29,626 nt of DNA, taken from CADEFQ01 sp035342635. GTDB taxonomy: Bacteria > Pseudomonadota > Gammaproteobacteria > Steroidobacterales > Steroidobacteraceae. A program made the position numbers and the translations under genes. Positions 18,393 to 25,667 of the stretch are shown here, piece after piece (positions within the stretch are counted from its first letter, which is position 1; every line of letters starts with the position of its first letter). Below the pieces are notes generated by a model. The model ran no database searches. It was not told the DNA's origin and saw only the letters and a program-made list of their open reading frames with translations. Location: positions 1-29,626 of the forward strand of contig DAOQXO010000025.1 in NCBI GenBank assembly GCA_035342635.1. Direction: 5' to 3'.

Positions 18393-20939
18393 GTGTCATA
18401 TGCCCCGCCTGCAGAGCTGCCGGTCACCGAGGTGCTTCCCGCGCTGCGCGCCGCGCTGCGAGAGCAGCGCAGCGCGATCCTGCAGGCGCCCCCGGGCGCG
18501 GGCAAGAGCACGGTGGTGCCACTGGCGTTGCTCGCCGAGCCATGGCTCGCCGGACGCAAGCTGCTGGTCCTCGAGCCGCGGCGGCTCGCCGCCCGCGCCG
18601 TCGCCGAGCGCATGGCCGCCTCGCTCGGCGAGCGGGTGGGTGAGCAGGTCGGCTATCGCATGCGCCTCGAAACGCGCGTGTCGCGCGCAACGCGCATCGA
18701 GGTGATCACCGAGGGCGTGTTGACGCGGCGCCTGCAGCACGATCCGGCACTCGAGGACACGGCCGCCGTACTGTTCGACGAGTTCCACGAGCGCAGCCTG
18801 CACGCGGACCTCGGGCTCGCGCTCACGCTCGAGGCGCGCGCCGCGCTGCGGGCGGACCTGCGCATCGTCGTGATGTCGGCGACGCTCGACGGCGAGGCCG
18901 TCGCGAAGCTGATCGGAGCGGCTCCGATCGTCACCGCGCAGGGGCGCCAGTTCGCGGTCGAGACCCGGTACCTGCGCAGCGGCCTGCCGGTGCTGCCTGG
19001 CGAGGCGGACTCCCCGGAGCGGCTCACGTCGCTTGCGGTACTGCGTGCGCTGCGCGAGGAGACGGGCGATATCCTGGTCTTCCTGCCGGGAGCCGGGGAG
19101 ATACGCCGCGTCGCCGCCACGCTCGAGGCGTCGACCGGCGCCGATGTCGACATCCGCGCACTCTATGGCGAGCTGACAGGCGAGGCGCAGCTCGCGGCAC
19201 TGGCCCCCGCGGGTGACGGGCGCCGCCGGATCGTGCTCGCCACCAACCTGGCCGAGACGAGCCTCACGATTCCGGGCGTGCGCGTCGTCGTCGACAGCGG
19301 CCTCGTGCGCCGCGCGATCTTCGACCCCGCGAGCGGCATGGGGCGTCTCGAGACGCGACGCATCTCGCGCGCCTCCGCCGATCAGCGGCAGGGCCGTGCC
19401 GGGCGCACCGCGCCGGGCGTGTGCTACCGGCTGTGGGGCGAGGGCGCACACCGCAGCCTCGCCGCGTACACACCCGCGGAGATCCTCGAGGCCGACCTCG
19501 CGCCGCTCGCGCTCGAGCTCGCCGTGTGGGGCGCGCAGGACGCCGCACAGCTGGCATGGCTCGACCCGCCGCCCGCGGCCCAGCTGGCGAGCGCACGCGA
19601 CCTGCTGCGCTGGCTCGGTGCGCTCGATCGCGAGCATCGCGTTACCGCCCATGGCCGCGCGATGGCCGATCTGCCCGTGCATCCGCGCCTCGCGCACATG
19701 TTGCTGCGCTCGCGGGGACTGCAGGCGACGGCGCTCGCCGCCGACATCGCGGCGCTGCTCGGCGAGCGTGACCTGCTGCGCGGCGCGGGCCGCGATGCGG
19801 ACCTGCGCACGCGACTGGAGGCGCTGCGCGATCGGGGGCACGGCGCGCAGGATGTGGATCGCGGCGCGCTCGAGCGCGTGCGCCGCGCTGCGCAGCAATT
19901 GCGCACGCAGATCGGCGCCGGCGGACATGCCGGTGCTGCGGGTGGCGCCGGCGATTCCTCCGACGTCGAACCCGGTGAGCTGCTGGCGCTCGCCTATCCC
20001 GACCGGATCGGGCGCCGGCGCGGGGAGGGCGAGGGCCGCTATGCGCTCGCGAACGGACGCGGCGCGCAGTTCACGCGACCGGACACGGTCTCGGGCAGCG
20101 AGTTCATCGCCATCGCGGCGATCGACGATGCCGCCCGCGACGCGCGCATACGGCTCGCGGCCCCGTTGTCGCGCGCGGCGCTCGAGGCGCTGTTCACTGA
20201 CGCGATCGAGACGCGCGATGTGGTCGAGTGGGATGCGCGCACCGAGGCGGTCATCGCCAGGCGCCTGCGCACGCTCGGCGCGCTCACTCTCGACGAGCGT
20301 GCGCTGCGCGAGCTGCCTGCCGGTGCCGCCGAGGCGGCGATGCTGGCGGGAGTGGTGTCGCTCGGACTCGATGCGTTGCCCTGGACCGCCGCCGCCCGCG
20401 GTCTGCAGCAGCGCGTGGCATTCGTTCGCGCGCACGTGCCGGATCCCGCCGAGTGGCCGGATCTCGGCGACGCCGCGCTCGCGGCGCATCTCGGGGAATG
20501 GCTCGCGCCCTGGCTCGGGGGCATCACGCGGCGCGCGCACCTTGCGCGCCTGCCGATGAGCGAGATCCTCGGCGCGCAGCTCACGCACGCGCAGCGCGCG
20601 GCACTCTCCCGGCTCGCGCCGACACACCTGACGATGCCGACGGGTTCCACGCTGCCGGTGGACTACACCGATCCCGCCTCACCGACGGTCGCGGTGCGGC
20701 TGCAGGAAGTGTTCGGGCTCGCGGCGACGCCGCGCATCGCGGACGGCGCGCTGCCCGTGACCTTCACACTTCTGTCTCCGGCGCGCCGGCCGGTGCAGGT
20801 GACGCGCGATCTCGAGAGCTTCTGGCGCAGCGGTTACGCCGAGGTGCGCAAGGATCTGCGCGGCCGCTATCCGAGGCACTACTGGCCCGAGAACCCGCTC
20901 GAGGCGGAGCCCACGCGCGGCGTGAAGCGCCGCCGCTAG
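18393..20939 (+). CDS. hrpB: ATP-dependent helicase HrpB
   Basis: 848-aa DEAH-box-like helicase of the HrpB branch. Helicase motifs in order: PGAGKST (residues 34-40), DEFH at about 129-132, SATLDG, TNLAETSLTIPGV and QRQGRAGR, then the HA2-like region and the HrpB C-terminal domain ending in a GRYPRHYWPENP segment. GTG at 18393 is the only reasonable start, since the preceding frame lacks a Met. A TAGAAT -10-like box lies at 18381-18386, only six bases upstream, so the message could be leaderless or nearly so. HrpB's physiological role is poorly known; RNA remodelling is presumed. The hrpB stop overlaps the stop of the convergent methyltransferase by two bases. Confidence 0.94.
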   Translation: MSYAPPAELPVTEVLPALRAALREQRSAILQAPPGAGKSTVVPLALLAEPWLAGRKLLVLEPRRLAARAVAERMAASLGERVGEQVGYRMRLETRVSRATRIEVITEGVLTRRLQHDPALEDTAAVLFDEFHERSLHADLGLALTLEARAALRADLRIVVMSATLDGEAVAKLIGAAPIVTAQGRQFAVETRYLRSGLPVLPGEADSPERLTSLAVLRALREETGDILVFLPGAGEIRRVAATLEASTGADVDIRALYGELTGEAQLAALAPAGDGRRRIVLATNLAETSLTIPGVRVVVDSGLVRRAIFDPASGMGRLETRRISRASADQRQGRAGRTAPGVCYRLWGEGAHRSLAAYTPAEILEADLAPLALELAVWGAQDAAQLAWLDPPPAAQLASARDLLRWLGALDREHRVTAHGRAMADLPVHPRLAHMLLRSRGLQATALAADIAALLGERDLLRGAGRDADLRTRLEALRDRGHGAQDVDRGALERVRRAAQQLRTQIGAGGHAGAAGGAGDSSDVEPGELLALAYPDRIGRRRGEGEGRYALANGRGAQFTRPDTVSGSEFIAIAAIDDAARDARIRLAAPLSRAALEALFTDAIETRDVVEWDARTEAVIARRLRTLGALTLDERALRELPAGAAEAAMLAGVVSLGLDALPWTAAARGLQQRVAFVRAHVPDPAEWPDLGDAALAAHLGEWLAPWLGGITRRAHLARLPMSEILGAQLTHAQRAALSRLAPTHLTMPTGSTLPVDYTDPASPTVAVRLQEVFGLAATPRIADGALPVTFTLLSPARRPVQVTRDLESFWRSGYAEVRKDLRGRYPRHYWPENPLEAEPTRGVKRRR

Positions 20940-21697
20940 ATGCGGCGGTACACGTGCACGAAGCGGTCGGTGCTGCCGCGCACCTTCGGGTCGAACACGC
21001 CCACATCGTGCCGGTCGGCCTCGTTGCGCAGGCCATCCCAGGTCTTCTCCAGCCTGAAGCCGTGACTCTCGATGTCGAGCTTCGCGAATGCCTCGTCGAT
21101 GCGATGCAGTTCCTGCGCAGCGCTGTGGCCGGTGCCGCGGGCCGCGGCGTGATCGACGATCAGGAACACGCCGCCCGGCTTCAGCGCCGCGTGGATCTGG
21201 TCGAGGAACCTGCCGGCGTTGATCGGTGCCCAGCCGCCGGCTTCGTCCGCGTAGTAGAGGTCGTGATACGACATCACGATCAGCGCGCCGTCGAGATCGT
21301 CGTTGCCGAGGCGCAGGTCGCAGCTTTCGATCAGCATCGGCTTGACGTTCGCGAGGCGCCCGTCCTTGAGCCGCTCCTTCAGCTCCTCGCGCGCGAAGTG
21401 CTGGTAGGCGGTGTTGTTCAGCATCAGCACGCTGCCGCCGGGGCCGACCACGTCGCCCAGCAGTTCGGAGTAGTAGCCGCCACCGGCAAAGATGTCGGCG
21501 ACCTTCATGCCGGGCCCGAAGCCGGCGAGCGCGAGCACTTCGGCGGGCTTGTCGCGCGCGTCGCGCTCGCGGTCCTTCGCGGGGCGGGCCGGGTCGGCCA
21601 CGGCGCGCGAGTAGATCGAATCCGCGGCAGCATCGGTGGCCAGGGCGACCGGTACGACGAGCGGCAATGTGGCCAGAAGCAGGATGGTGGTGCGCAT
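20936..21697 (-). CDS. Class I SAM-dependent methyltransferase with signal peptide (COG4798-like)
   Basis: 253 aa with a clean Sec signal peptide (basic n-region MR, hydrophobic TTILLLATLPLVVPVAL, cleavage-like ALA-TD near residue 20). The rest is a Rossmann-like methyltransferase: motif I VADIFAGGGYYSELL, motif II-like VLMLNN, motif IV-like ALIVMSYHDLYY and post-motif FLIVDHAA. This matches the 'predicted methyltransferase' group I know as COG4798. Export is odd, because S-adenosylmethionine is not known to be available in the periplasm. An AAGGGA Shine-Dalgarno supports the ATG at 21697. Substrate unknown; it stands alone on the minus strand. Confidence 0.88.
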   Translation of the reverse strand: MRTTILLLATLPLVVPVALATDAAADSIYSRAVADPARPAKDRERDARDKPAEVLALAGFGPGMKVADIFAGGGYYSELLGDVVGPGGSVLMLNNTAYQHFAREELKERLKDGRLANVKPMLIESCDLRLGNDDLDGALIVMSYHDLYYADEAGGWAPINAGRFLDQIHAALKPGGVFLIVDHAAARGTGHSAAQELHRIDEAFAKLDIESHGFRLEKTWDGLRNEADRHDVGVFDPKVRGSTDRFVHVYRRI

Positions 21698-21828
21698 GGT
21701 GTCCCTTTCGCGACAGCGGAGCGATCATGCGCGCCCGCGGCGCCGAAGCGAATACCGGCTGCGCCGATGCGATCGGCGGGTGCGACGAGCCGACTGGTCG
21801 GCGGGGTCGCGCTGTAGCCGAAGCCGCA

Positions 21829-21844
21829 CTTGGGGCATGCTAGC
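21829..21844 (+). repeat. Copy 1 of a permuted 15-base element (TTGGGGCATGCTAGC)
   Basis: The element lies directly ahead of the membrane-protein start codons (21848/21851). The same bases, circularly permuted (CATGCTAGC then TTGGGGCAT), recur at 23183-23200. It may be part of a promoter or a decayed small repeat. Confidence 0.4.
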
Positions 21845-21847
21845 GGC

Positions 21848-22423
21848 GTGGTGACCCTGTCACGGCTGGTCGAGGCTCTGTCGAGACGCTGGCTCGCGCT
21901 CGGGCTGCTCGCGCTGGCGATTCTCTTCATGGCGCGGCGCCTGCTCGAGTACAGCGCCCGGATGCGCCTGCTCACCGGCCACGACGTCTTCGACCTGCAG
22001 GGCACGCTTGCGCTCGCCGACATCGCCGCGCAGCTCACCCACTACACGCCCGAGGCGGTGCGCCTCTATGGTCGCTATTCGGGCATCGATTTCCCGTTTC
22101 CGTTCCTGACCGCGCTCTTCTGGGCGGCGCTGGCGGTCTGGGGTCTGCGGCGCGCGCGCCCCGATCTGCTCGCGTCGGGCGCCTGGCGGCGCTGGGTGCC
22201 GTGGTGCTTCGTCGGCTGCGTGTGCGACTGGATCGAGAATGTCGCCAACGCCTGGGTCATCGGCCGCTACCCCCCGCTGCACGGCGGTATCGCGACCATC
22301 GCGCTGCTGGCGAAGTACGGCAAGACTGTGGCGGTCGGCATTACCGTCGTGGTCTCGATGGCATTTGCGCTCTGGGGCGCGTACACATCGATCTCGCGCT
22401 TCGTGCAACGGAGGCTGACATGA
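21848..22423 (+). CDS. Membrane protein of unknown function (first of two overlapping genes)
   Basis: About 191 aa from the GTG at 21848 (an adjacent GTG at 21851 and an upstream TTG at 21830 are alternatives). Hydrophobic helices are visible near residues 14-30, 88-104, 121-137 and 155-180. The segment between the first two helices is soluble and contains a LTGHDVFDLQGTLALADIAAQL stretch, probably periplasmic. A WCFVGCVCDWIENVANAW segment with paired cysteines marks the third helix. I do not recognise the family. It overlaps the next gene by four bases (ATGA), so the two are translationally coupled and may form a membrane complex. Confidence 0.78.
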   Translation: MVTLSRLVEALSRRWLALGLLALAILFMARRLLEYSARMRLLTGHDVFDLQGTLALADIAAQLTHYTPEAVRLYGRYSGIDFPFPFLTALFWAALAVWGLRRARPDLLASGAWRRWVPWCFVGCVCDWIENVANAWVIGRYPPLHGGIATIALLAKYGKTVAVGITVVVSMAFALWGAYTSISRFVQRRLT

Positions 22424-22869
22424 ACGGACGGCGCGTATTCCGCTGGTGCATGGTCGGTGCGGCGCTGATCATCGGCGGTGTCGCGGTCTATTTCGCGTTC
22501 GCTTATGTCGCGACCTCGATCGCGGTTGGCAACAGCGGCCTCAAGCCCTTCTACCAGCAGTCGGTGCGCGCGATGTGGCTCGCCTTCTGTGCGCAGCTCG
22601 GGCTGCTCGCCATCGTGCTGCTGTACGCGGCGGCTCACCCGCGCGGCATCTCGAGGCAGATGGTCACCGTGCTCGCATTCATGCCCATGCTGAGCACCGT
22701 GATGCTGTTCTGGTCGGCCGCGAGTCGCCTCGGCGGCGTCCTGCTGGGTGCTGCCGCGCTGCTGATGCTGGTCGCGGCATTCGCCTGGCCCGCGGGCCCG
22801 AGCGACGCCGAGGCGGCGATCGAATCGCAGCCGCCTGTCAGGTCCCCGGGAGGCCCTCGAGGACCGTGA
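22420..22869 (+). CDS. Membrane protein of unknown function (second of two overlapping genes)
   Basis: 149 aa with four hydrophobic segments: about residues 9-33, 51-69, 79-95 and 100-119, followed by a short Pro/Gly-rich soluble tail. There is a basic N-terminus (MNGRR) and no cleavage site, so it is probably an inner-membrane protein. ATG overlaps the stop of the preceding membrane-protein gene. Its last 32 bases overlap the convergent DUF1330 gene, which is unusual but the reading frame is intact. No family recognised. Confidence 0.75.
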   Translation: MNGRRVFRWCMVGAALIIGGVAVYFAFAYVATSIAVGNSGLKPFYQQSVRAMWLAFCAQLGLLAIVLLYAAAHPRGISRQMVTVLAFMPMLSTVMLFWSAASRLGGVLLGAAALLMLVAAFAWPAGPSDAEAAIESQPPVRSPGGPRGP

Positions 22870-23161
22870 CGAAGAAATGCCCCTTGCCGGCGCGCAGCGC
22901 CTTTGCCGCCGTGTACTCGGGCGAGTTCCAGAACGCGAGCGCGGCTTCCTTCGACGGAAACCTCGAGATGACGATGCTGCGGCTCTCGGGCTCGCCTTCG
23001 ACCACCTGCACCTTCGCGGCCGGCGTGAGGCTCACGTGGGCGCCACCGAACTTTGCGTAGATCGGCGGCAGCGCGGCGTTGTAGGCCTTGAAGCCCTCGG
23101 GATCGGTGACGACGCCCTGAACCAGCAGGTAGGCGGGGCGCGGCGGTATCTCTCCGGACAT
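22838..23161 (-). CDS. DUF1330 family protein
   Basis: 107-aa small cytoplasmic protein of the dimeric alpha/beta barrel (ferredoxin-like) DUF1330 family. The AYLLVQGVVTDPEGFKAYN start, the central VVEGEPESRSIVISRFPS strand and AALAFWNSPEY helix are the family signature. The ATG at 23161 is preferred because GAGGAG lies six bases upstream; ATGs at 23185 and further upstream are in frame but lack such a site. Function unknown; family members are often stress-linked. Its 3' end overlaps the convergent membrane-protein gene by 32 bases. Confidence 0.9.
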   Translation of the reverse strand: MSGEIPPRPAYLLVQGVVTDPEGFKAYNAALPPIYAKFGGAHVSLTPAAKVQVVEGEPESRSIVISRFPSKEAALAFWNSPEYTAAKALRAGKGHFFVTVLEGLPGT

Positions 23162-23182
23162 GGGCGGCTCCTCGAAAAAGCT

Positions 23183-23200
23183 CATGCTAGCTTGGGGCAT
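23183..23200 (+). repeat. Copy 2 of the permuted 15-base element
   Basis: CATGCTAGC followed directly by TTGGGGCAT, the same sequence as at 21829-21844 in permuted order, as if cut from a tandem repeat. It lies between the DUF1330 start and the tRNA promoter. Confidence 0.4.
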
Positions 23201-23236
23201 TCGCACGTCGCCACCGTATTGGTCCCTGGTCGCGGT

Positions 23237-23242
23237 TAGAAT
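23237..23242 (+). promoter_or_regulatory. Likely -10 box of the tRNA promoter (TAGAAT)
   Basis: TAGAAT matches the sigma-70 -10 consensus at five of six bases and lies 21 bases before the mature tRNA 5' end, with a GC-rich stretch following, as in stringently controlled tRNA promoters. The -35 position (around 23214-23219) is a poor match. Confidence 0.5.
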
Positions 23243-23257
23243 GTGCCGCTACCCGGC

Positions 23258-23330
23258 GGGCCTGTAGCACAGCGGTTAGTGCAGGGGACTCATAATCCCT
23301 TGGTCCCTGGTTCGAATCCAGGCAGGCCCA
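23258..23330 (+). tRNA. tRNA with CAU anticodon, probably tRNA-Ile2 (lysidine-modified)
   Basis: Complete cloverleaf: acceptor GGGCCTG (23258-23264) with CAGGCCC (23323-23329) and discriminator A23330; D stem GCAC/GTGC; anticodon stem GGGGA/TCCCT with loop CTCATAA (CAT at 23291-23293); T stem CCTGG/CCAGG with loop TTCGAAT. CCA is not encoded. CAU fits elongator Met, initiator Met or Ile2. The D-arm AGCGGTTAGTGC, the TTGGTC variable region and the overall likeness to E. coli ileX and Pseudomonas Ile2 favour Ile2, in which TilS converts C34 to lysidine so that AUA is read. Initiator is excluded by the paired acceptor end and the absence of three G-C pairs in the anticodon stem. Confidence 0.93.
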
Positions 23331-23363
23331 TCATCGGGCGGACTGCGGGTGAAGGGGAGACGC

Positions 23364-24026
23364 ATGAGAATGCACGGACTGGTTGCGATGAGCATCACTC
23401 TTGCCGCGGCTGCCGCGATCGCGGGCTGCATCAGCGAGCCCGCGCCGGGCGGCGACGCGCCTCCCGGCACCGCCGCGCGAGCCGTGGCCGATGCCTCGAA
23501 GGGCGCCAGGGTATTTGCCGAGTGCGCCGGCTGCCACGGCATGACGGGGCAGGGCACGCCCGATGGCCAGGTGCCCGCGATTGCCGGGCAGCACGCGTCG
23601 GTCATCGTGAAGCAGCTGCGGGACTACCGCGAAGGCGAGCGCTGGGATGCGCGCATGGAAAGCATCATGCAGGAACACCGCTTCAGCGACGATGCGCAGA
23701 TCGCGAATGTCGCGGCTTATCTCGCCGGCCTGCGCATGCCGCCGGCCGGCGGCGGACCGGGCGGGGAGACCGAGATCCGCGCGCGTGGCGAGCGCGTGTA
23801 CGCGCAGAGCTGCGCCGCCTGCCACGGCCCTCGCGCCGAAGGCAGCGACGCACAGCTCATGCCGCGCCTGGCCGGCCAGCAGTACATGTACCTGCGCCGC
23901 CAGTTGCACGACGTGGTGGACGGACGCAGGCCCAACATCGCACCGGATCACATCAAGGTGCTCGCGCCGCTCGACGTCGATGACATCGACGGACTCTCCG
24001 AGTACCTTTCGGAGCTCGCGCCATAG
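23364..24026 (+). CDS. Dihaem cytochrome c4-like lipoprotein
   Basis: 220-aa periplasmic electron-transfer protein. The ATG at 23364 follows a GGGGAG Shine-Dalgarno by six bases. The signal ends in IAGC (Cys22), a type II lipobox, so it is membrane-tethered by lipid. Two haem-binding CxxCH motifs (residues 54-58 and 150-154) sit in two similar domains, each with a following PxxAGQ and QL segment as in cytochromes c4. The first domain has Met98 and Met102 as candidate distal ligands. The second has no Met in the equivalent stretch (residues 188-205), only His196. It stands just after the tRNA gene and may be read from its own or the tRNA promoter. Confidence 0.92.
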   Translation: MRMHGLVAMSITLAAAAAIAGCISEPAPGGDAPPGTAARAVADASKGARVFAECAGCHGMTGQGTPDGQVPAIAGQHASVIVKQLRDYREGERWDARMESIMQEHRFSDDAQIANVAAYLAGLRMPPAGGGPGGETEIRARGERVYAQSCAACHGPRAEGSDAQLMPRLAGQQYMYLRRQLHDVVDGRRPNIAPDHIKVLAPLDVDDIDGLSEYLSELAP

Positions 24027-24047
24027 CGCCACGACCCCGGACTTCAC

Positions 24048-24389
24048 ATGACACAGCTGCCCAATTGCCCCGCCTGCGGTTCCGCGCTCACCTACCAGGA
24101 CGGCGAACTCCTCGTCTGCCCCGAATGCGCCCATGAATGGGCACCGGGCGCTGCCGCCGTGCCCGAAGAGGGACCGCCCGTGCACAGGGACGCGGTGGGC
24201 AACGTGCTCGCGGACGGGGATACGGTGACCGTCATCAAGGACCTCAAGGTCAAGGGGGCGGGCGCCCCGCTCAAGGTCGGGACCAAGGTGCGCAACATCC
24301 GCCTCGTCGACGAGGACCACAACATCGACTGCAGGATCGAGGGCTTCGGTCCCATGAAGCTGAAGTCGGAGTTTGTCCGGAAAGCCTAG
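24048..24389 (+). CDS. phnA: PhnA / YjdM family zinc-ribbon protein
   Basis: 113-aa cytoplasmic protein. The N-terminal zinc ribbon has CPAC (residues 8-11) and CPEC (24-27). The C-terminal SH3-like domain begins DAVGNVLADGDTVTVIKDLKVKG and ends in the typical FGPMKLKSEFVRKA. Despite the historical name from the phosphonate operon, E. coli PhnA/YjdM is not needed for phosphonate breakdown, and its role is unclear. It starts a plus-strand run of small genes with short gaps (24 bases to the next), probably an operon. Confidence 0.95.
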   Translation: MTQLPNCPACGSALTYQDGELLVCPECAHEWAPGAAAVPEEGPPVHRDAVGNVLADGDTVTVIKDLKVKGAGAPLKVGTKVRNIRLVDEDHNIDCRIEGFGPMKLKSEFVRKA

Positions 24390-24413
24390 GCAGCAGCCGG
24401 AAGCGGGGGCACG

Positions 24414-24815
24414 ATGAGCGATCATCCGGTCGACAGATGGCACGGGATCCTCGAGCGCCGTGACCTGCAGGGGCTCAGGGAGCTGCTGGCCGCAGATGCG
24501 GTGTTCTTCTCGCCGATCGTCCACAGGGCGCAGTCGGGCCGCGAGTTGACGCTCCGCTACCTGACCGCGGCCTTCGGCGTCTTCTTCAACGACAGCTTCC
24601 ATTATGTGCGGCAGATTATCGGACCGCAGGACGCCATGCTCGAGTTCGAGGTCACGATCGACGACACGCTCGTGAACGGCGCCGACATCATCAGGTGGAA
24701 TGCGCGGGGCGAGATCGCGGAATTCAAGGTGATGGTTCGTCCGCTCAAGGCGATCCATCTCATTCACGAGCGCATGGCAGCCGCGCTGCAGGCGCACGGC
24801 CAGGAGGCCACATGA
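24414..24815 (+). CDS. NTF2-like / SnoaL-type small protein
   Basis: 133-aa alpha+beta barrel protein of the nuclear-transport-factor-2-like superfamily: N-terminal helix with WHGILERRDLQGLRELLAADAVFFSP, then curved strands ending in RWNARGEIAEFKVMVRPLKAIH. Such folds serve as hydrolases, isomerases or binding proteins; no catalytic set can be assigned here. GGGGG precedes the ATG at 24414. Its stop overlaps the start of the next gene (ATGA), so the pair is translationally coupled. Confidence 0.85.
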   Translation: MSDHPVDRWHGILERRDLQGLRELLAADAVFFSPIVHRAQSGRELTLRYLTAAFGVFFNDSFHYVRQIIGPQDAMLEFEVTIDDTLVNGADIIRWNARGEIAEFKVMVRPLKAIHLIHERMAAALQAHGQEAT

Positions 24816-25207
24816 GCACGCACGACGTATCGGATGCGGATCGGACCTTTCGCGCCGACTTCGACCACGAAGCCCACGTGCGCCTCGCCTATGTCTATCT
24901 GGTCGGGGGTGATGTCGATGAGGCCGTTCAGCGGATCCGCGCGGCGCTGCTCGCCTTCCTGCAACACCATGGCATCCCGGCGACCAAGTACCACGAAACG
25001 CTCACTCGCGCCTGGGTGCTGGCGGTGCGTCACTTCATGGACAAGGGCCCGGCGTCGTCGGCCGCCGATTTCATCGCCAGCAATCCGGAGCTTCTGGACA
25101 GCCGGATCATGCTGACCCACTATTCGGCGAGCGTGCTCTTCTCGCCCGAAGCCAGGGCCGGCTTCGTCGAACCGGATCTCGATCCGATCCCGCGCGCGCA
25201 CCGTTGA
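24812..25207 (+). CDS. Conserved hypothetical protein with FDHEAHVRLAYVYL and KYHETLT motifs
   Basis: 131 aa, predicted mostly helical and cytoplasmic. The start at 24812 has an AGGAGG Shine-Dalgarno at 24802-24807 and overlaps the NTF2-like stop. Conserved-looking points are DFDHEAHVRLAYVYLVGGD (residues ~15-34), HHGIPATKYHETLTRAWVLAVRHF (~52-75) and ASNPELLDS. I recognise these as typical of an unnamed bacterial family in which paired His residues and a KYHET motif recur. The repeated His residues suggest a metal site, but no function is known to me. Coupling with an NTF2-like protein hints at a shared role. Confidence 0.82.
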   Translation: MSTHDVSDADRTFRADFDHEAHVRLAYVYLVGGDVDEAVQRIRAALLAFLQHHGIPATKYHETLTRAWVLAVRHFMDKGPASSAADFIASNPELLDSRIMLTHYSASVLFSPEARAGFVEPDLDPIPRAHR

Positions 25208-25234
25208 AGCCGGAAAACCGACAGGGAGTCAGTC

Positions 25235-25639
25235 ATGGCGAGGATCACGGGCATCGGCGGCGTATTCTTCAAGAGCAAGGGTGATCCGGGGGCGCTGGCG
25301 GCGTGGTACCAGAAGCACCTGGGGCTCGTCCTGGAGGAGTTCGGCGGCGCCATCCTGAAATGGCCCGAAGACAAGGCCGAGGACCAGGGGCTCACGGTGT
25401 GGTGCCTCGCATCGGCGGACAGCCAATGGTTCAGTCCGAGCGAGTCGCCATTCATGATCAACTATCGCGTCGACGATATCGGGGAACTGCTCACCCAGCT
25501 GCGCGCCGCCGGCGTTGCGATTCTCCAGGGGCCCGAATCGCACGAGAACGGCAAGTTCGCCTGGATCATGGATCCGGACGGCAACAAGGTCGAGCTCTGG
25601 GAGCCGAAGATCTGGGACGACAGGAACAAGGCTTTCTGA
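25235..25639 (+). CDS. VOC (glyoxalase/bleomycin-resistance fold) protein
   Basis: 134-aa vicinal oxygen chelate protein with two babb-babb halves: strand GIGGVFFKSK, helix GALAAWYQKHLGLVL, then MINYRVDDIGELLTQLRAAGVAIL and the closing IMDPDGNKVELWEP. The final Glu of KVELWEP is the usual metal ligand position, whereas the first-strand His found in glyoxalase I is replaced by Phe (VFFKS), so glyoxalase I activity is unlikely. GGGAG precedes the ATG. Role unknown; family members bind metals, small electrophiles or antibiotics. Confidence 0.9.
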   Translation: MARITGIGGVFFKSKGDPGALAAWYQKHLGLVLEEFGGAILKWPEDKAEDQGLTVWCLASADSQWFSPSESPFMINYRVDDIGELLTQLRAAGVAILQGPESHENGKFAWIMDPDGNKVELWEPKIWDDRNKAF

Positions 25640-25667
25640 GCCGCCTGCCGGCAGCACGGGAACGAAG

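Noticed and set aside
18396..20627. 743-codon minus-strand open frame opposite hrpB
   Set aside because: HrpB motifs are all intact on the plus strand; the antisense frame is a composition artefact.
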